Positions 15,875 through 17,806 of a stretch of DNA of 17,806 nt are shown here, piece by piece. A program made the translations under genes and the position numbers. This stretch comes from an uncultured Oceanospirillales bacterium (GTDB taxonomy: Bacteria > Pseudomonadota > Gammaproteobacteria > Pseudomonadales > Litorivicinaceae): the NCBI GenBank assembly GCA_913061245.1, contig CAJXTO010000015.1, forward strand, positions 1 through 17,806, read 5' to 3'. The notes beneath the pieces are model-generated. The model did not search any database, was not told where the DNA came from, and worked only from the letters and a program-made list of their open reading frames with translations. Numbering within the stretch: position 1 is the first letter of the stretch; every line of letters starts with the position of its first letter.

Positions 15875-17728
15875 TTAACCCCGAATATGGAGTTCAAGGG
15901 CTAACCACTCTTTAAACTCCTTAATAACGTGTAAAGCCTCACGTAATAAATCACGATCCAAGCGGTTCAAACTTTTCACTTGAATCCGGTTATGCGTGAC
16001 TTTCGAACCATCATCCGTTCCAGCTGCTTCCAGTTGCTCGAGTTGAGTCTCAAGGCGCAATTGCATAAACAACGACAATGCACTTTCAAGATTACGACCC
16101 AAGCGCTCATGCATTGCTCCCTTATCGATCAACTCTTCAATGCGTCGATAAGTATTGGTTTGACGACACCGATACTTCAATGCAAGTGCTCGCACCCCGT
16201 GAACCAATGGGAAGATTCCACCCTTCTTAATGTCGAGCCCTTCCGAGTCTTTTTTCACGTTACCGAAGAGTGTTAACGGAACACCAAAATTCATCACCGG
16301 CTGACCAAAGTGAGCCAGGAAAATATCATTGCCACGAAGATTTTCATGGGCCCATAACGACATCTCTTCAAATAGCTTCTTGTTGCCAGCAACAAAATGT
16401 CCATCGAGCGAAATCGCCATCTTCATCTGAGTCTCTTCGGACATATCGATGGTCCAATTTTGCATCGTGCGCTTCCACTCAGATACCGTTTGAGACCACT
16501 CCGGATTGCTGACCATGATGTTCCCTGGGCAACGAGGAAATCCGATCGAAATCAAATCTTCTGTGAATTGATTCAGGAGTTTTGTCCGCTCATCGTCATC
16601 CCAATCAAAGTTGTCTGCGATGATCAACGCATTGTCTTGGTCTGTTTTGACAATCTGCTCCCACCGACCTTCAGACCCAAGGACTGTCAGCGCTGTATTG
16701 TCGAGAACATACTGAGGCATTGTTATCTCATAAAGTTTCGCAACAAGCCGGCCATTCAGTGCAGCTAAGAGCTCCATCATGAAACGGATCTTCACACCTT
16801 TGGCGTTCAAAGTACGTATCAGAGCATTCAATGCCTTTGATGCTTGCTTAAGCTCCTCAACAGTCTTCGCTTTTTCAATTTGCACACCCATTAGGTGGGT
16901 CTGACCTGTGAGATAACTCAAGATATCTGTCAGCTCGCTCACGCCGACAACTTGACCCTCATCTACAATGACTACGCGCTTGATGTGCTTGCGGGTCATG
17001 AGAATCAACGCATTGAATAAAAAGTCATTCGCGTTGCAGGTAATCAAGTCGCGAGTCGCAACATCACCGACAGGACAAGCGGGAGTCTTTCCGTCAATTG
17101 CCAACGCATCTAGTAAGTCGGTCCCCGTAACAAGTCCGTATTTAGCATCACAGGTATCGCAGTCCACTAGAACGCTATCAATATGATCTTGACGCATTCT
17201 GCCGACAGCTTCTGCAATCGATGTCGCAGGAGGGACGATCACAGGTTTACGCAACACTGAGTCGCGAATACGAACCAAACTGAAATCATCACCACCTTGA
17301 GGCACGCTGATCCGACTACGCTGCTTTTCCATGGTGGCCAGACCTTTATGGAAGAAGTGGCGGAACTCTGGATTGTCGTGGACCAAATCGAGGAATGTCT
17401 TTGCAGGGACCAGATGGCAAATACATTCTTCAAACGCCTGGTATTTATCTTTAGCTCGCCCTTTTAAAACAGCTAAAGATCCAAATAAGTCGCCCTCTGA
17501 ATATTGGGCAACACGCTGAGCATCACGATCACCCTCAATCGTCTCGTCATATTCTTCGACCTGACCCTTAATGATGATGTAAATCCCTTCTGGCGATCCA
17601 CCAGCAGGAATGATGTCTTCACCTGCATCAAAATAGGCGATCGACAGACTTTGTTTGAGGATCTCAAGCTCTTGATCACTCAATAAATCAAATGGAGGAA
17701 TATCTGTATTGAGTACTTCACTGACCAT
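15875..17728 (-). CDS. Cyclic-nucleotide-binding/CBS/DUF294 nucleotidyltransferase-like signalling protein
   Basis: The 617-residue soluble protein carries a cNMP-binding domain (about 12-130, with GIYIIIKGQVEEY and GDLFGSLAVLKGR), two CBS domains (about 158-275) that usually bind adenine nucleotides, and a DUF294 nucleotidyltransferase-like region. That region has GSEGRWEQ (351-358) and TDQDNAL (362-368), which supply the G-S and D-x-D type motifs, and is followed by a helical C-terminal DUF294 domain. The family resembles GlnD-type nucleotidyltransferases and is thought to sense nucleotides; the target is unknown. The ATG at 17728 has AAGGA eight bases upstream. A TTG frame start at 17767 would begin inside the terminator and is rejected. 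It abuts the exonuclease gene with no gap. Confidence 0.9.
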   Translation of the reverse strand: MVSEVLNTDIPPFDLLSDQELEILKQSLSIAYFDAGEDIIPAGGSPEGIYIIIKGQVEEYDETIEGDRDAQRVAQYSEGDLFGSLAVLKGRAKDKYQAFEECICHLVPAKTFLDLVHDNPEFRHFFHKGLATMEKQRSRISVPQGGDDFSLVRIRDSVLRKPVIVPPATSIAEAVGRMRQDHIDSVLVDCDTCDAKYGLVTGTDLLDALAIDGKTPACPVGDVATRDLITCNANDFLFNALILMTRKHIKRVVIVDEGQVVGVSELTDILSYLTGQTHLMGVQIEKAKTVEELKQASKALNALIRTLNAKGVKIRFMMELLAALNGRLVAKLYEITMPQYVLDNTALTVLGSEGRWEQIVKTDQDNALIIADNFDWDDDERTKLLNQFTEDLISIGFPRCPGNIMVSNPEWSQTVSEWKRTMQNWTIDMSEETQMKMAISLDGHFVAGNKKLFEEMSLWAHENLRGNDIFLAHFGQPVMNFGVPLTLFGNVKKDSEGLDIKKGGIFPLVHGVRALALKYRCRQTNTYRRIEELIDKGAMHERLGRNLESALSLFMQLRLETQLEQLEAAGTDDGSKVTHNRIQVKSLNRLDRDLLREALHVIKEFKEWLALELHIRG

Positions 17729-17765
17729 ATCTGTTGTCCTTAATTTGATCGCTCCATCCTGACAC

Positions 17766-17794
17766 AAAAAAGGGCGCCCTGAGGCGCCCTTTTT
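17766..17794. terminator. Bidirectional Rho-independent terminator upstream of the DUF294 gene
   Basis: AAAAAA (17766-17771), stem GGGCGCC (17772-17778), loop CTGA, stem GGCGCCC (17783-17789) and a T-run (17790-17794) form a near-symmetrical hairpin that extends through A-T pairs. No plus-strand gene ends nearby in the window, so it most likely ends a minus-strand gene lying beyond the right edge. It leaves only 37 bases before the DUF294 start codon. Confidence 0.9.
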
Positions 17795-17806
17795 CAGTTG
17801 ATTTGA

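Noticed and set aside
17729..17767. TTG start adding 13 residues to the DUF294 protein
   Set aside because: It would begin inside the terminator; the ATG at 17728 has a well-spaced AAGGA.
1..17806. Mobile elements, CRISPR arrays, tRNA/rRNA genes, defence or biosynthetic clusters
   Set aside because: No transposase, direct-repeat array, RNA gene signature or defence domain was seen; almost every base is covered by ordinary core genes.

Overview
The window looks like a chromosomal housekeeping segment from a gammaproteobacterium, probably a marine or aquatic relative of the Pseudomonadales/Oceanospirillales. The reasons are a Pseudomonas-like set of genes (acnB, rraA, ppsA, ppsR, cysB), a CcoN very close to the Pseudomonas stutzeri protein, E. 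coli-like CysB and RraA, and moderate GC content. The species cannot be fixed from the sequence alone. Genes are packed very tightly: most junctions overlap or are under 12 bases apart, and three genes (ppsA, ccoI and the hydrolase) appear to start with TTG.

Left part (1-5838). The 3' end of aconitase B runs in from the left and stops at a strong, symmetrical terminator. On the minus strand ppsA (phosphoenolpyruvate synthase) is followed by rraA (RNase E inhibitor-like), with stop and start codons overlapping. ppsR, which encodes the kinase/phosphorylase controlling PpsA, diverges from ppsA across a 135-base promoter region that holds a perfect 14-base palindrome. ppsR converges tail-to-tail on a minus-strand pair, cysB (sulfur-assimilation regulator) and an alpha/beta hydrolase. 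The theme is gluconeogenic entry from C2/C3 carbon plus sulfur regulation.

Centre (5839-14361). A 227-base intergenic region carries a good FNR/ANR-type box. It precedes one uninterrupted plus-strand cluster: ccoN-O-Q-P (the cbb3 high-affinity terminal oxidase), ccoG-H-I-S (its assembly factors, including the copper-exporting P-type ATPase), and a small membrane protein of the TauE/DsbD_2 type. No gap in the run exceeds 10 bases, so structure and assembly genes look like a single operon for microaerobic respiration.

Right part (14319-17806). A minus-strand group runs from right to left: a cyclic-nucleotide-binding/CBS/DUF294 nucleotidyltransferase-like protein, a DEDDh 3'-5' exonuclease, and ttcA (tRNA 2-thiocytidine synthetase). 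ttcA ends inside the 3' end of the TauE-like gene on the other strand. A symmetrical terminator lies just upstream of the DUF294 gene, with almost no room for a promoter between them.

I found no mobile elements, CRISPR arrays, tRNAs, rRNAs or defence systems, and no system that looks truly undescribed. The observations most worth following are the fused cbb3 operon with its FNR-like box and trailing TauE-like gene, the coupled DUF294-exonuclease-ttcA group, and the palindrome between ppsA and ppsR.
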